Source: Acidobacteriota bacterium
GTDB lineage: Bacteria > Acidobacteriota > Vicinamibacteria > Vicinamibacterales > 2-12-FULL-66-21
DNA length: 64,000 nt
Direction of reading: 5' to 3'
NCBI GenBank assembly: GCA_003222675.1
Contig: QHWT01000054.1
Span: 74,020 to 138,019, forward strand
The notes under the pieces were generated by a model. That model was given only the letters and a program-made list of their open reading frames with translations. It searched no databases and was not told the DNA's origin. Shown here in pieces: positions 50,801-60,400 of this stretch (positions are counted from its first letter, which is position 1; each line of letters begins with the position of its first letter). A program made the position numbers and the translations under genes.

Positions 50801-51805
50801 GAGCGCGGCCGCGCCGGCGCCGACGAACAACAGCGTCAATGGTGCGTTCCACGCGGGCCGCTGGACGATGGCGGATGCGATCCACAGTACGGCGATGCTC
50901 GCGAGCACGACGAAGCCGATCGCGAGCGACAACGCTGTCTCGCGCGAGGCCGAGCGCGCCGCGACGCGTCGATCGAGGATTGGGCCCACGAGCAGCAGCA
51001 TCGTGACGCCGACCACACCCACCGCCACCGCGATGACGATCCGGCGCAAGTGCTCTCGCGCCTGTTGAAGATCGGCCATGTCGATCGACGCCTGCAGGAG
51101 TGGAACGCCCTGGGGACTGGCCACGACGAACGAGTTCGGCGACGCGGCGTTGGCGGCACCCGGGGTGCGAAGAGAAACAGGCACGAGGTGACCGGGCAGC
51201 ACGTAGTCGCCGCCGATCGTGTTGATCGTGGACGCGGCGGGCGATGGCGACAGGACGTGCTCGACGGCGACCGTCCCGAGCCGCGCATGCTCGCGAGTCG
51301 TCGCCAGGATCGGTTCGACGTATACGAGCCGCAGGCCGAGCGGAGATGGCGTCACGAACAGTGACGCAGGACCGCTGCTGCGATCGCGCGGCAGATCGGA
51401 CGGGCGGCCCGCCCACGCCCGTGCGCTGCCGGCCGTGTCGTAAATCGTCAACGCCAGGAGCGGCGCCGCCGATCCTGCGCGCTGGCGCGCCGCGGCAACG
51501 ACATCGAACAACATGCGGACGCGATCTTCGGAATCCTCCACGGGCATGTTGCCCGGCACCGACGGATCCGTCGCGACACCGCGCGCCACCGACTGCACGC
51601 GGGACGTCATCCCGGCGATATCGCGCAGCACATCCGCGTGCACGCGATCCGCCGCGGCGGCATCCGTTCTCCCGAACCGCTGAATCTCCAGCGCCGCACC
51701 CGCCAGTGCGACCAGCACGGCGACGGCAATGCCGCCGGCAAGCAGCCGTGCGGCGCGCACCTTTCGTTCGCGTGTGATGTTCGGGGACAGGGTCGAGGGG
51801 ACCAC
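47870..51805 (-). CDS. Giant NtrY-like sensor histidine kinase with an expanded membrane region
   Basis: The start is GTG at 51805 with 1311 residues; a later start is possible because the ribosome site is weak. Many helices fill residues 18-870 (e.g. LLAGGIAVAVLVALAGAALE, VIVLVVGVVGVTMLL-like and PALLIYPSVHFFAE) with extracytoplasmic stretches between them. A HAMP linker follows at ~1010-1065. The DHp helix has the phospho-acceptor in RQVAHEIKNPLTPIQLS near residue 1102, and the ATPase ends with ENALHAMPGSG, DTGVGMD, FEPYFSTKTTGTGLGLP. The kinase part is NtrY-type. No response regulator is adjacent. It converges with pssA, eight bases away. Confidence 0.92.
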   Translation of the reverse strand: MVPSTLSPNITRERKVRAARLLAGGIAVAVLVALAGAALEIQRFGRTDAAAADRVHADVLRDIAGMTSRVQSVARGVATDPSVPGNMPVEDSEDRVRMLFDVVAAARQRAGSAAPLLALTIYDTAGSARAWAGRPSDLPRDRSSGPASLFVTPSPLGLRLVYVEPILATTREHARLGTVAVEHVLSPSPAASTINTIGGDYVLPGHLVPVSLRTPGAANAASPNSFVVASPQGVPLLQASIDMADLQQAREHLRRIVIAVAVGVVGVTMLLLVGPILDRRVAARSASRETALSLAIGFVVLASIAVLWIASAIVQRPAWNAPLTLLFVGAGAAALAATAVSGAVRLRLALRTERRWPDAERALFVTAQLVCGAVLAAMLVGFERWLGATVDPAAVDLRHFTLHPWGGPRLAVLSGILLCHAAVMWAGALGCVTALTRWRLPRHLSSWHIAAATLWIGPTVVIAALAAGREWPVAGAAIVLAAVACALAALVAPRLVVWYRQTTVASRLLALFMAFLLPALLIYPSVHFFAERATRRLIATRYAAEAMAHPQALHDRLNEALTEIDRMTMLPQLVAGGTLTEAGTPGTDSAFFIWSRTVLARARLTSDVELYDADGALVSRFALNFPEYTGAPQHPAALSGCRWDLFGEAQLFGAQERNMLHAERNICDADRMVGAVVVHVVFDYRTLPFISSQSPYFDVFRPSDQTSEIEGAPTGDVDFTAYGWGLTAIFTSVKSVWPLDDATFARIYRSREPFWTVLRKGDTSYNVYFSNDRYAIFALGYPRPDIFEHLVRLAELTTLAAAGYVIILIGNAAFTRIARTRPATGRALLREIRASFYRKLFLAFVLASIVPVLTLALVIRAYFAGLLVDGIEGDAARTAAVAQRVIEESDALLRRGAEGVAPLNDDVMVWISQVVDQDVNIFNGAELAATNQRDLFASGLLPTRTPEDVYRAIVLDRLPNYISQDVIGSVPYMLAATPVRSGGRDRVLTVPLALRLQEVEREIDDLDRGVHLAALFFILLGAAIGLSMAERIADPVRQLTRATGRIARGDFDARIAVRSSDELRRLIDAFNSMAAELKAQRSQLERTHRIEAWGEMARQVAHEIKNPLTPIQLSAEHLRRVHADRGEPLGPVLEGCVDSILGQVRLLRQIAAEFSSFASAPTARPAPVDPVQLVRDVVEPYRAGLEGRIDLQNHVGPMLPAVLVDRTLVSRALANIVENALHAMPGSGRLLLTSGVEDGFVTIHVEDTGVGMDAEALDRVFEPYFSTKTTGTGLGLPIARRNIELNNGTVSVASEKDRGTVVSIRLPVAIR

Positions 51806-51864
51806 CGATCGCAGGATACACCGATGTTATGATGGAGTGTTTGCCGGGTCCCGCGGACCACATC

Positions 51865-52884
51865 ATGAGCAACTCCCCCGGACTCAAGGCGGCGCTGAAG
51901 CGCGGCGCCCTGCTCGCCGCGGCCAACTGGCCGCTCGTCATCGTGCAGTTCGTGGCGGAATCCAGCCTGAAGCTGCTGCTGGCGGTGCCGATCGTCGGCG
52001 GCGCATTCCTGGTGGCGCTGCTGCTCGACACCAGCCTCACGGATCTGCTGAGCGGCGACGCGCGCGACATCGTCACGGCAATCCTCTCGGCGCTGACCGC
52101 GAATCCCGCGGCGTTGATCGCGTTCGTCACAGCCACGCTGGTCGTACTGGTCGGCGGTTCGCTCCTCACCTTCGTCGTCAAAGCGGGCACGGTCGCCGTG
52201 CTGGCGGAGGCAGAGCGCATCGCCGGACCGATCGAGAAGCCGCCATTGCGGCTCGAGCCGCTGCGCCGCGCATCGACCGTCGGAATCGACTCGTTCCTGG
52301 CCGGTTGCGCGCGCCTGTGGCGGCGCTACGTCCGCATCGGACTCGGCTTGCTGATCATCTACGCGCTGACGGCAGGTCTGTATCTCGCTTTCGTCCTCGG
52401 CGGCTACGAGCTCGCGGCCAATTCGGCGCTGATGCTCGGATGGACGGCCGCCGCCGCGCTCGCCTCGAGCGCGCTCATCGTCTGGATCACCGTTGTGAAC
52501 TTCTTCTACCTGATGACGCAGATGGTCGTGGCGATCGAAGACGTGCCGGTGAGGACGGGCGTCGGACTCGCGGTGCGCTTCGTGTGGGGGCACTTGCGCG
52601 AGGTCGCGGCGGTCTTCGGCGTGGTACTCGTCGGCGTGGTGATCGCCACCTCGGCCTCGATCCTGGCGACCGCGGGACTCGGGCTGATTGCGTTCGTCCC
52701 GCTCGTCGGTCTCGCGGTGCTGCCGCTGCAACTCGCGGCGTGGCTGCTGCGCGGCATCGTGTTCGAGTATCTCGCGCTGGCGGCCCTCGGCGCCTACCTG
52801 TCACACTATCGCTGGTATCAGCGCGGCGCGGACGGGGAGACGCCAATCGCAGTCACAAAGGAACCCGGGATTCGTCTCGCATGA
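51865..52884 (+). CDS. Multi-pass membrane protein of unknown function
   Basis: The ATG at 51865 gives 339 residues; ATGs at 51829 and 51832 would add 11 or 12 poor residues. At least six helices are visible (e.g. LLIIYALTAGLYLAFVLGG, LVGGSLLTFVVKAGTVAVL, VAAVFGVVLVGVVIATSASIL), with an amphipathic N-terminus (ALKRGALLAAANWPLVIVQF). The layout resembles DUF4013/glycerophosphoryl-type membrane proteins, but no named family is certain. It overlaps the aminotransferase by four bases (atga), so the two form an operon, divergent from the giant kinase. Confidence 0.82.
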   Translation: MSNSPGLKAALKRGALLAAANWPLVIVQFVAESSLKLLLAVPIVGGAFLVALLLDTSLTDLLSGDARDIVTAILSALTANPAALIAFVTATLVVLVGGSLLTFVVKAGTVAVLAEAERIAGPIEKPPLRLEPLRRASTVGIDSFLAGCARLWRRYVRIGLGLLIIYALTAGLYLAFVLGGYELAANSALMLGWTAAAALASSALIVWITVVNFFYLMTQMVVAIEDVPVRTGVGLAVRFVWGHLREVAAVFGVVLVGVVIATSASILATAGLGLIAFVPLVGLAVLPLQLAAWLLRGIVFEYLALAALGAYLSHYRWYQRGADGETPIAVTKEPGIRLA

Positions 52885-54140
52885 CCAATCACAATCAGTT
52901 TCTCTCGCGCGCCGCGGAACAGATGAAGGAATCGGCCATTCGCCGGATGGGATCGGTCGTCGCCTCAGCACGCGACATTATTTCGTTCGCACCCGGCTAT
53001 CCGGCGCCGGAAACGTTTCCGTGGACGGAGTTCCGCGAGATCGCCGCCGACCTGCTGAGCGGCGAGGATCCCGGCGTGCTGCAGTACGGCCCAACCCGCG
53101 GGCATCGGCCGCTGCTCGGCGCCATTGCGGGAATCATGTCGCACCGCGGCATCACGTGCCCAGCCGAAGAACTCCTCGTGACGACGGGGTCCCAGCAAGG
53201 GCTCGATCTGGTGGCCAGAGTTCTGCTCGATCCAGGCGATGTGGTGCTCGTCGAGCTCCCGAGTTACACCGGCGCGCTCACGGCCTTTCGCAACGTGCAG
53301 GCCCGGATCATCGGCGTGCCGCAGGAAGCGGACGGTGTGGATCTCGCAGCGCTCGACGCGACACACGAACGACTCCGCCGCGAAGGACAGCGCGTGAAGA
53401 TGTTGTACGTCGTGCCGAACTTCCAGAATCCGACGGGTCTCCTGATCGGCCTGCCGAAGCGACAGCGCCTGCTCGAATGGGCGGCGCGGCGCGACGTGCT
53501 GCTGGTTGAGGACGATCCCTATCGTGAGCTGTACTTCGAAGACTCCACGACCGAAGCGGACGTGCGGCCGATCAAGGTGGACGATCGCGACGGGCGCGTC
53601 ATTTATCTGAGCAGCTTTTCGAAGACGCTCGCGCCCGGATATCGCGTGGCATGGATCGCGGCCCCGGCGCCGCTCGTCACCAAATTTGAGATGGCCAAGC
53701 AGGCGGAGGATCTGCTCACGGGGTCGCTCGATCAGCGCGTCGTGTACGAGGCCTGCCGGCGCGGCGTCCTCGAACGTCAGCTCCCGCTCCTGCGCAGTCA
53801 TTACCAGCACAAGCGCGACGTCATGGAACAGGCGCTCACCCGCGAGCTGGCCGACACAGTGCGCTGGCCCGCGCCAAAGGGAGGGTTTTTCCTGTGGCTC
53901 ACGCTGCCGGTGGAAATCGACGCCGACGCGATGATCCCGCGCGCCATCGAGCACGGCGTGATCTACGTGGCGGGAGAAGCCTTCTTCGTGGATCACCAGG
54001 CGGCCAACACCATGCGGCTGTCGTTTTCCGCGCCGACACCGCAGCGCATCGAGGAAGGCGTGTCGCGGCTTGCGGCGGCCTTACGGTCGGAAATCGAGGC
54101 CTCCGTGCGGATTCAGAAGGCCGGCACCTCGCGACCCTGA
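52881..54140 (+). CDS. PLP-dependent aminotransferase (class I/II, LysN-like)
   Basis: The 419-residue protein has the 2-aminoadipate/MocR-type aminotransferase fold: IISFAPGYPAPETFPW, LQYGPTRGHRPLLGAIAG, TTGSQQGLDLVARVLL, PNFQNPTGLLIG, LLVEDDPYRELYF, and the PLP Schiff-base lysine Lys248 in YLSSFSKTLAPGYRV. The late GGFFLWLTLP and MRLSFS segments close the active site. Likely substrates are 2-aminoadipate, branched-chain or aromatic amino acids. The start overlaps the preceding stop. Confidence 0.93.
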   Translation: MTNHNQFLSRAAEQMKESAIRRMGSVVASARDIISFAPGYPAPETFPWTEFREIAADLLSGEDPGVLQYGPTRGHRPLLGAIAGIMSHRGITCPAEELLVTTGSQQGLDLVARVLLDPGDVVLVELPSYTGALTAFRNVQARIIGVPQEADGVDLAALDATHERLRREGQRVKMLYVVPNFQNPTGLLIGLPKRQRLLEWAARRDVLLVEDDPYRELYFEDSTTEADVRPIKVDDRDGRVIYLSSFSKTLAPGYRVAWIAAPAPLVTKFEMAKQAEDLLTGSLDQRVVYEACRRGVLERQLPLLRSHYQHKRDVMEQALTRELADTVRWPAPKGGFFLWLTLPVEIDADAMIPRAIEHGVIYVAGEAFFVDHQAANTMRLSFSAPTPQRIEEGVSRLAAALRSEIEASVRIQKAGTSRP

Positions 54141-54164
54141 ATCACCACGGCGCCTCGTATAAAT

Positions 54165-54223
54165 CGTAGGGCAGCCCTTCAGGGCTGCTCGTGTCACGAG
54201 CAGGGCTAAAGCCCTGCGCTACG
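54165..54223. repeat. 59-bp three-hairpin interspersed element
   Basis: Three perfect hairpins follow each other: gcagccct-tc-agggctgc, gctcgtg-t-cacgagc, and gcagggct-aa-agccctgc. The ends cgtag and ctacg are complementary. It is the better-preserved relative of the element at 17533-17589. It overlaps the 3' end of the PQQ propeller gene and supplies its stop codon. Confidence 0.85.
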
Positions 54224-55519
54224 GAATATTTCCGTCTGCAACACGATGCCAGGCAAGCCGGTGAAAGGCACGAGCGGGGGTTCGACTGGCACATCGCGAG
54301 TTTCCGGTTTCAATACGACACCTGGCAGCTCGCTGAACGGCACGAGCGGCGCCTCACCGGCCGGCGCCAGCAGCGTCAGCTGCCATTGACTGGAGAGATT
54401 GCCGGTGACGGCCACCACATCAAGGTTTTCAGGGCCATGCTCCGACACCGTCGGAGAGACGGCTGGCTCGGCCGGCAGGGTGAGGGTGCCCGCGGGCCTG
54501 CCGTCGTTCATCCACATCCAGATCTCAGGCGACGATGACGAGGCGACGAACACGTACGTCCCGCCGATTGCGGGTCCCGCCGATGCGCGCCTCCGATAAG
54601 CATGCTGCCAGCGCTGGTTGCCATTCGACCGATCCAGGGCGCGCACAATGTTGTCGAGCGCCAGGAAGTACACGCGCGTGCCATCAGCCGTCGCCGGTCC
54701 GACGATGGCTGCGCCAATACGCTTGACCCAGTCAATCTCGCCGTTCTGCGCTTTCAAACAATAGAACTGCCGATCACCGGCGCCCGCATACACACGATCG
54801 CCGGCGGCAAAGAGCGCGCCGGCCGTCGCGCCGATCGTGCTTTCCCAGATCGATTTTCCCGTCGTGATGTCGGCCGCGACGATGCGGCCGTCGTCGACCG
54901 ATATGTAGACGCGATCGCCGTTGATGGCCGGCGGCTCGGTCGATCCGCCGACGTCGCGCTGCCAGATCGGCGCGCCGTCTTTCGACCGGAAGGCGAGCAC
55001 GCGACGTTGCGCGAGCACGATCAACCAACCCGATCGAGCGACGAGCGGGGCAGTGATCCCCGCAAGCGGTTTCTCCCACAGCGTTGTGCCATCGGCGCCG
55101 CCGAGCGCGTGGATCGCGTCATGCGATGCGACGAACACCACGCCCCCATCGGTCGCAATCGGCTGCTCGGTGGGGAGGTCCTTGCGCCAGCGCTCCGCTC
55201 CATCCGAGAGGCTGCGCGCGACGATCTGCCCCGTGCGCAAGGCAACGTAGACGCGCTCCTCGTCCAGCACCGGCGCGGCGCGCGCGACGGGGGGCCCGCC
55301 GAGGTCCACCGACCACCTCGTCGCCAGCGGCAGCACGCTCGGCGTGTGAGTCCCGTCGCCGTAGCTTCCGCCCTCCGCCTTCGCGCGCAGCGATTCGCCG
55401 GAGTCGGGGCGGAGGCGGTCAGGCAGAAAATGATCGCCATCGACGCGTGACGGAATCAGAAGGAGCGCAACAAGAAGGAGGCCGAACCTACAAGATATTG
55501 TGGTGCTAACCGACCGCAC
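54206..55519 (-). CDS. Exported PQQ-type (BamB-like) beta-propeller protein
   Basis: The start is GTG at 55519, giving 437 residues with a signal peptide (FGLLLVALLLIPSRVDG). Residues 60-370 are PQQ-like blades: ATRWSVDLGGPPVARAAPVLDEERVYV, LSDGAERWRKDLPTEQPIATDGGVVFV, GTTLWEKPLAG, GAPIWQRDVGG, GKSIWESTIGATAGALFAAGDRVYA. The tail holds a twice-repeated Pro-rich motif (PLVPFSELPGVVLKPE, PLVPFTGLPGIVLQTE), and the last five codons come from the interspersed element. It probably binds partner proteins in the periplasm. No dehydrogenase motif is present. Confidence 0.87.
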   Translation of the reverse strand: MRSVSTTISCRFGLLLVALLLIPSRVDGDHFLPDRLRPDSGESLRAKAEGGSYGDGTHTPSVLPLATRWSVDLGGPPVARAAPVLDEERVYVALRTGQIVARSLSDGAERWRKDLPTEQPIATDGGVVFVASHDAIHALGGADGTTLWEKPLAGITAPLVARSGWLIVLAQRRVLAFRSKDGAPIWQRDVGGSTEPPAINGDRVYISVDDGRIVAADITTGKSIWESTIGATAGALFAAGDRVYAGAGDRQFYCLKAQNGEIDWVKRIGAAIVGPATADGTRVYFLALDNIVRALDRSNGNQRWQHAYRRRASAGPAIGGTYVFVASSSSPEIWMWMNDGRPAGTLTLPAEPAVSPTVSEHGPENLDVVAVTGNLSSQWQLTLLAPAGEAPLVPFSELPGVVLKPETRDVPVEPPLVPFTGLPGIVLQTEIFRSAGL

Positions 55520-55537
55520 GCCTTATAATAGCGTCAC

Positions 55538-55673
55538 AATGATTTGGTGATTGAGTGATTTGGTCATTGTAAGGATCGGGCTTCGCACGCGCCACCGCGC
55601 GTGCTTCACGCTCAATCGCTGAATCACCACATCAGTGAATCACCACATCTCCACTGCTCCCGTGAATCACCAA
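55538..55673. repeat. Arm-core-arm repeat built on tgattggtg / caatcacca words
   Basis: The left arm (55538-55569) repeats tgatttgg and tgattgag. The right arm (55611-55673) has gaatcacc three times, the near-complement. The core has the hairpin gcacgcg-ccaccg-cgcgtgc. Both candidate guaA start codons lie in the right arm. Confidence 0.72.
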
Positions 55674-57197
55674 ACACTTGTCGTCCTGGATTTCGGTTCG
55701 CAGTTCACGCAGTTGATTGCGCGCCGGCTCCGCGAGCTGTCGGTCTATTCGGAAATTCTTCCGTATAACACGCCGCTCGCTGAGATTCGCAAACGCGAGC
55801 CCGCTGGGATCATTCTGTCTGGCGGACCACGCAGCGTGTCGGAGCCTACGGCGCCGCGCTGCGAGGCCGCGGTGTTCGACGCCGGCGTGCCGGTGCTCGG
55901 CATCTGCTACGGCATGCAGCTGATGACGGATGCGCTCGGCGGCGAAGTTGCGCCGGCGCCGCATCGCGAGTTTGGCCTGGCGACGATCCGCATCGAGGAC
56001 GAGGCGCCGCTGCTTGCATCGGTGGGGTCCGAGCTGCGCGTGTGGGCGAGTCACGGCGATTTCGTCAAGAGCGCGCCCTCCGGCTTCACTGTGACAGCGA
56101 CGAGCGCGAACGCGCCGGTCGCCGCGATGGCGGACGAGGATCGCAGATTCTACGCGCTGCTGTTTCACCCGGAAGTGGCACATACCGATCACGGGACGCA
56201 CATCCTTCGCAATTTCGCGTTCGACGTGTGCGGGTGCACGGGCGACTGGACGATGGCGTCCTTCGTGCAGGAAACCATCGGCGCCATCAGGAAGCAGGTT
56301 GGTGACGGCCGCGTCGTGTGCGGCCTGAGCGGCGGCGTCGACTCAACCGTCGCGGCGCTCCTCATTCACAAGGCGGTCGGCGATCGCCTCACATGCATCT
56401 TCGTCGACAACGGTGTGATGCGGCAGGACGAAGCGGAGCAGATTCGGAAGCGCTTCGAACGCCTCCATCTGCCGCTCGACTTCGCGGACGCGTCGCAGTT
56501 GTTTCTCGATCGCCTGGCGGGAGTTACAGACCCGGAGCAGAAGCGCAAGATCATCGGCGCGACGTTCATCGACGTGTTCGAGGACGAGGCAGAGAAGCTG
56601 GGACACTTCGATTTTCTCGCGCAGGGAACGCTGTATCCGGACGTGATTGAAAGCGTGTCGGTGATCGGACCGTCGCACGTCATCAAGAGCCACCATAACG
56701 TGGGGGGCCTGCCCGAGCGGATGCGCTTCAAGCTGGTCGAGCCATTGCGGCAACTCTTTAAAGATGAAGCGCGCGCGGTCGGCAAAGAGCTCGGCCTCGA
56801 GGACGAGTTCGTCTGGCGGCAGCCATTCCCCGGTCCGGGCCTGGCTGTGCGGATTCTCGGCGAGGTCACCACGTCGCGACTGAACCTGCTGCGGCGCGCC
56901 GACGCGATCGTCGCGGAGGAAGTCAAGAAGGCCGGCTGGTATCGACGGCTGTGGCAGTCGTTCGCCGTGCTGCTGCCCGTGCAGAGCGTCGGCGTCATGG
57001 GGGACGCGCGGACATACGAATACACCGCCGCGATTCGCGCGGTCGAGAGCAAGGACGGCATGACCGCCGACTGGGCGCGCCTGCCGCATGATCTGCTCGG
57101 ATCGATCTCGTCGCGGATCGTGAATGAAGTAAAGGGAATCAATCGGGTGGTCTACGACATCTCGTCGAAGCCACCGTCCACAATTGAGTGGGAGTAG
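55635..57197 (+). CDS. guaA: GMP synthase (glutamine-hydrolysing)
   Basis: The frame gives 520 residues from GTG at 55635; GTG at 55662 gives 511 and fits the usual N-terminus better ([17 protein letters not shown]). No ribosome site is clear at either. The glutaminase has Cys91 in GICYGMQ and the [13 protein letters not shown] region. The synthetase has the PP-loop GLSGGVDST, and the C-terminal dimerisation domain ends in IEWE. It converts XMP to GMP. Both starts fall in an interspersed repeat. Confidence 0.96.
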   Translation: MNHHISTAPVNHQTLVVLDFGSQFTQLIARRLRELSVYSEILPYNTPLAEIRKREPAGIILSGGPRSVSEPTAPRCEAAVFDAGVPVLGICYGMQLMTDALGGEVAPAPHREFGLATIRIEDEAPLLASVGSELRVWASHGDFVKSAPSGFTVTATSANAPVAAMADEDRRFYALLFHPEVAHTDHGTHILRNFAFDVCGCTGDWTMASFVQETIGAIRKQVGDGRVVCGLSGGVDSTVAALLIHKAVGDRLTCIFVDNGVMRQDEAEQIRKRFERLHLPLDFADASQLFLDRLAGVTDPEQKRKIIGATFIDVFEDEAEKLGHFDFLAQGTLYPDVIESVSVIGPSHVIKSHHNVGGLPERMRFKLVEPLRQLFKDEARAVGKELGLEDEFVWRQPFPGPGLAVRILGEVTTSRLNLLRRADAIVAEEVKKAGWYRRLWQSFAVLLPVQSVGVMGDARTYEYTAAIRAVESKDGMTADWARLPHDLLGSISSRIVNEVKGINRVVYDISSKPPSTIEWE

Positions 57198-57343
57198 GCC
57201 GCCGCGCTTTTTGCGGCGGCAAGGGAGAAGGCCGTCGCGCGAAGCGCGTTCGCGCGTGAGAGCCTTCAGCCGCCGCGGAGCCCGAAGGGCGAAGCGGAAC
57301 GCGTCGGGTTGGGCCCCGACGCAATTAGGGAAGTGGGGCCCCA
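57198..57343. repeat. Hairpin cluster between guaA and dnaE (terminator-like at its left)
   Basis: An 8-bp perfect hairpin (gccgccgc / gcggcggc, T-rich loop) lies one base after the guaA stop at 57198-57220. It is followed by the pair cgtcggg/cccgacg (57301-57320) and the palindrome gtggggccccac (57332-57343). The first may act as a terminator; no U tract follows it. Confidence 0.6.
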
Positions 57344-57401
57344 CGCGCACAAGGAGAAGCAGATAGGACGTCCTGAGCGCCCGGATGTCCGAAGCAGATC
57401 A

Positions 57402-60400
57402 ATGTCCGAGTTCGTCCACCTTCACCTGCACTCCGAATACTCACTTCTCGACGGCGCCTGCCGGATCGAGGAGCTCCTCGACAGGGCCGTCGAGTTGCAG
57501 ATGCCGGCGATGGCGATCACGGAACACGGCAACATGTTCTCGTCGGTCGTCTTCCACGATCAGGCGCGCAAGCGCGGCATCAATCCGATTCTCGGGTGCG
57601 AAGTCTACGTGGCGCCGGGCGATCGGCGGACGAAGAGCGGCACGCCTGGAGAAACCGCCAATCACCTCGTTCTCCTCGCCGAGACGAACCAGGGGTATCA
57701 CAACCTGATCAAGCTGGTTTCGTTCGGTTACACGGAGGGCTTCTACTACAAGCCGCGCATCGACAAGAATCTCCTGGCGCAGCATTCGAAGGGACTCATC
57801 GGCCTGAGCAGCTGCCTCAAGGGAGAAGTCGCGACCGGCATCCGGACGGAGCAGCAGCAGAAGGCGATCAACGCCGCGGCCGCGTATCGCGACATCCTGG
57901 GTCGCGAGAATTTCTTCCTCGAGATGCAATACCAGGGCATCGAGGAACAGCGCACCGTCAACGTCGGCCTGCAGCCGATCGCGAAAGAACTCGGCCTCGA
58001 TCTCGTCGTCACCAACGACGTGCACTACCTGCAGAACTCCGACTACAAGCCGCACGACATCCTGCTGTGCATCGGCACCGGAAAGACCGTCAACGACGCG
58101 GAGCGGCTCCGGTATCACGGCGATCAGTTCTTCCTGAAGACCGCCGAGCAGATGGCGGCGGTGTTCCCCGATTTCGCAGAAGCGATGGCGCGGACCGTTC
58201 GCATCGCCGAACGCTGCAACGTCGATCTCTCATTCAAGGAGAACTACCTCCCGAACTTCGACGTGCCCGGCGGTTACACGCTCGACGAGTATTTCGAGCA
58301 CGTCGTCCGCCAGGGATTCGAGATGCGGATCCCGCGGCTGCGGGAGCTCGAGGCGAAGGGAACGCTGAAGCACACGATTGACGACTACGAGCGGCGGCTC
58401 TCGTATGAAATCGACATGATCACGAAGATGAAGTATCCCGGGTACTTCCTGATCGTGTGGGACTTCATCCGCTACGCGCGCGAGCAGGGCATTCCCGTCG
58501 GTCCGGGCCGCGGCTCCGCCGCAGGAAGCTTCGTCGCCTACTGCCTGCGGATCACGGACGTCGATCCTATCGAGTACGACCTCATCTTCGAGCGGTTCCT
58601 CAATCCCGAGCGCGTGTCGCTCCCGGATATCGACATCGACTTCTGCGAACGGCGCCGCGGCGAGGTCATCGAATACGTTACGCGCAAGTACGGCCGGGAG
58701 AACGTCGCGCAGATCATCACATTCGGGACGATGAAGGCGCGCGCGGTGGTGCGCGATGTCGCGCGCGTGATGGACATCCCGTACGCGGACGCCGACCGTG
58801 TCGCGAAGGCGGTTCCGCCCGCGCTCGACATGACGCTCGAGAAGGCGCTCGCCGAGAGTCCCACCCTCAAGGAGATGGAGCAGAAGGACGAGCGCGTCAA
58901 GGAGCTGCTCTCCGTGGCACGCCGGCTCGAAGGCATGACCCGTCACGCCTCGGTGCACGCCGCCGGGGTCGTCATCGCGCCGAGGCCGCTGACCGAATTC
59001 GTCCCGCTGTACAAATCGCAGAAAGACGAAATCGTCACGCAATGGGCCATGAAGGAAGTCGAGCGGGTCGGCCTGCTCAAGATGGATTTCCTTGGCCTGA
59101 GCACGCTCACGCTCATTCGCGACGCGCTCGACGAGATCAAGCGGACCGAGGGGATCGACCTCGACATCGATGCGATCCCCCTGGACGACGAGAAGACCTA
59201 CAAGCTGTTCTCGGAGGGACAGACGTATGGCGTCTTTCAGTTCGAGAGCTCCGGGATGCGCGAGCTGCTGCGCAAGGCGAAGCCGGAGCGGCTCGACGAT
59301 CTGATCGCGCTCAACGCCCTCTATCGGCCAGGCCCGCTGAAATCGGGGATGGTCGACGATTTCATCTCGCGCAAGCAGGGGAAGACCGCGGTCAAGTACG
59401 AGCTGCCGCAGCTCGCGCCCATTCTGTCCGACACCTACGGCGTCATCGCCTACCAGGAACAGGTCATGCGGATCGCCGCCGTCCTGGCCGGGTTCACGAT
59501 GGGCCAGTCGGACGTGCTCCGCAAGGCCATGGGGAAGAAGGATCCCAAGGTCATGGCGAAGCAGCGCGAGGCCTTCATGGAAGGCGCCACGAAGAACGGA
59601 GTCAACGAGAAGAAGGCGAAGAAGATTTTCGATCTGATGGAATTCTTCGCCGGCTACGGCTTCAACAAGTCGCACTCGACGACCTACGCGTGGGTTGCGT
59701 ATCAGACCGCTTATCTCAAAGCGAACTATTCGTGGCACTTCATGGCGGCGCTGCTGACGATCGAAGCGGCGAACACGGACAAGCTCGCGATGTATCTCGG
59801 CGAGTGCCGTGAGCTCGGGATTCCAATCCTGCAGCCGGACATCAACGGGAGCCAGCTCGCCTTCACCGTCGAGCCGGCCGGCGTCCGCTTCGGTCTCGGC
59901 GCCGTGAAGAACGTCGGCGAAGGGGCGATTCTCTCAATGCTCGACGTGCGGAAGAAGTTCGGCCGCATCGATTCCCTCTACACGCTGTGCGAGCACGCCG
60001 ACCTGCGGCTCGTGAACAAGCGGGTACTCGAGAGCCTGGTGAAGGCGGGCGCGTTCGATTCGCTCGTGGCAGACGGATCGATGGCGTGGAAGCGTGCGCG
60101 GCTTTTCGCCGCCATCGACAAGGCGATCGAGCACGGCGGACGCCACCAGCGCGATCGCGACCAGGGCCAGCACCAGTTGTTCGGCGGCGCGGACGAGGAA
60201 CCGGGCAGCTCGGTGTTCGCGCTGCCAGACGCCCCCGCGTGGACCGAAGCGCAGCAGCTCGCGTTCGAGAAGGAATCGCTCGGCCTCTATATGAGCGGCC
60301 ATCCGCTGGAACGTTTCAGCGAGGAGCTCAAGGCTTTCGGCGCACAGCGCGTCGGCGATCTCTCCGCCTCGCTCGCAGACGTCTGGGCCGGCGGCATCGT

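Noticed and set aside
49863..52220. 785-codon open frame on the minus strand
   Set aside because: It is an alternate frame of the giant kinase gene, with Arg/Ala-rich shadow composition and no domain motifs; GC-rich third positions keep it open.
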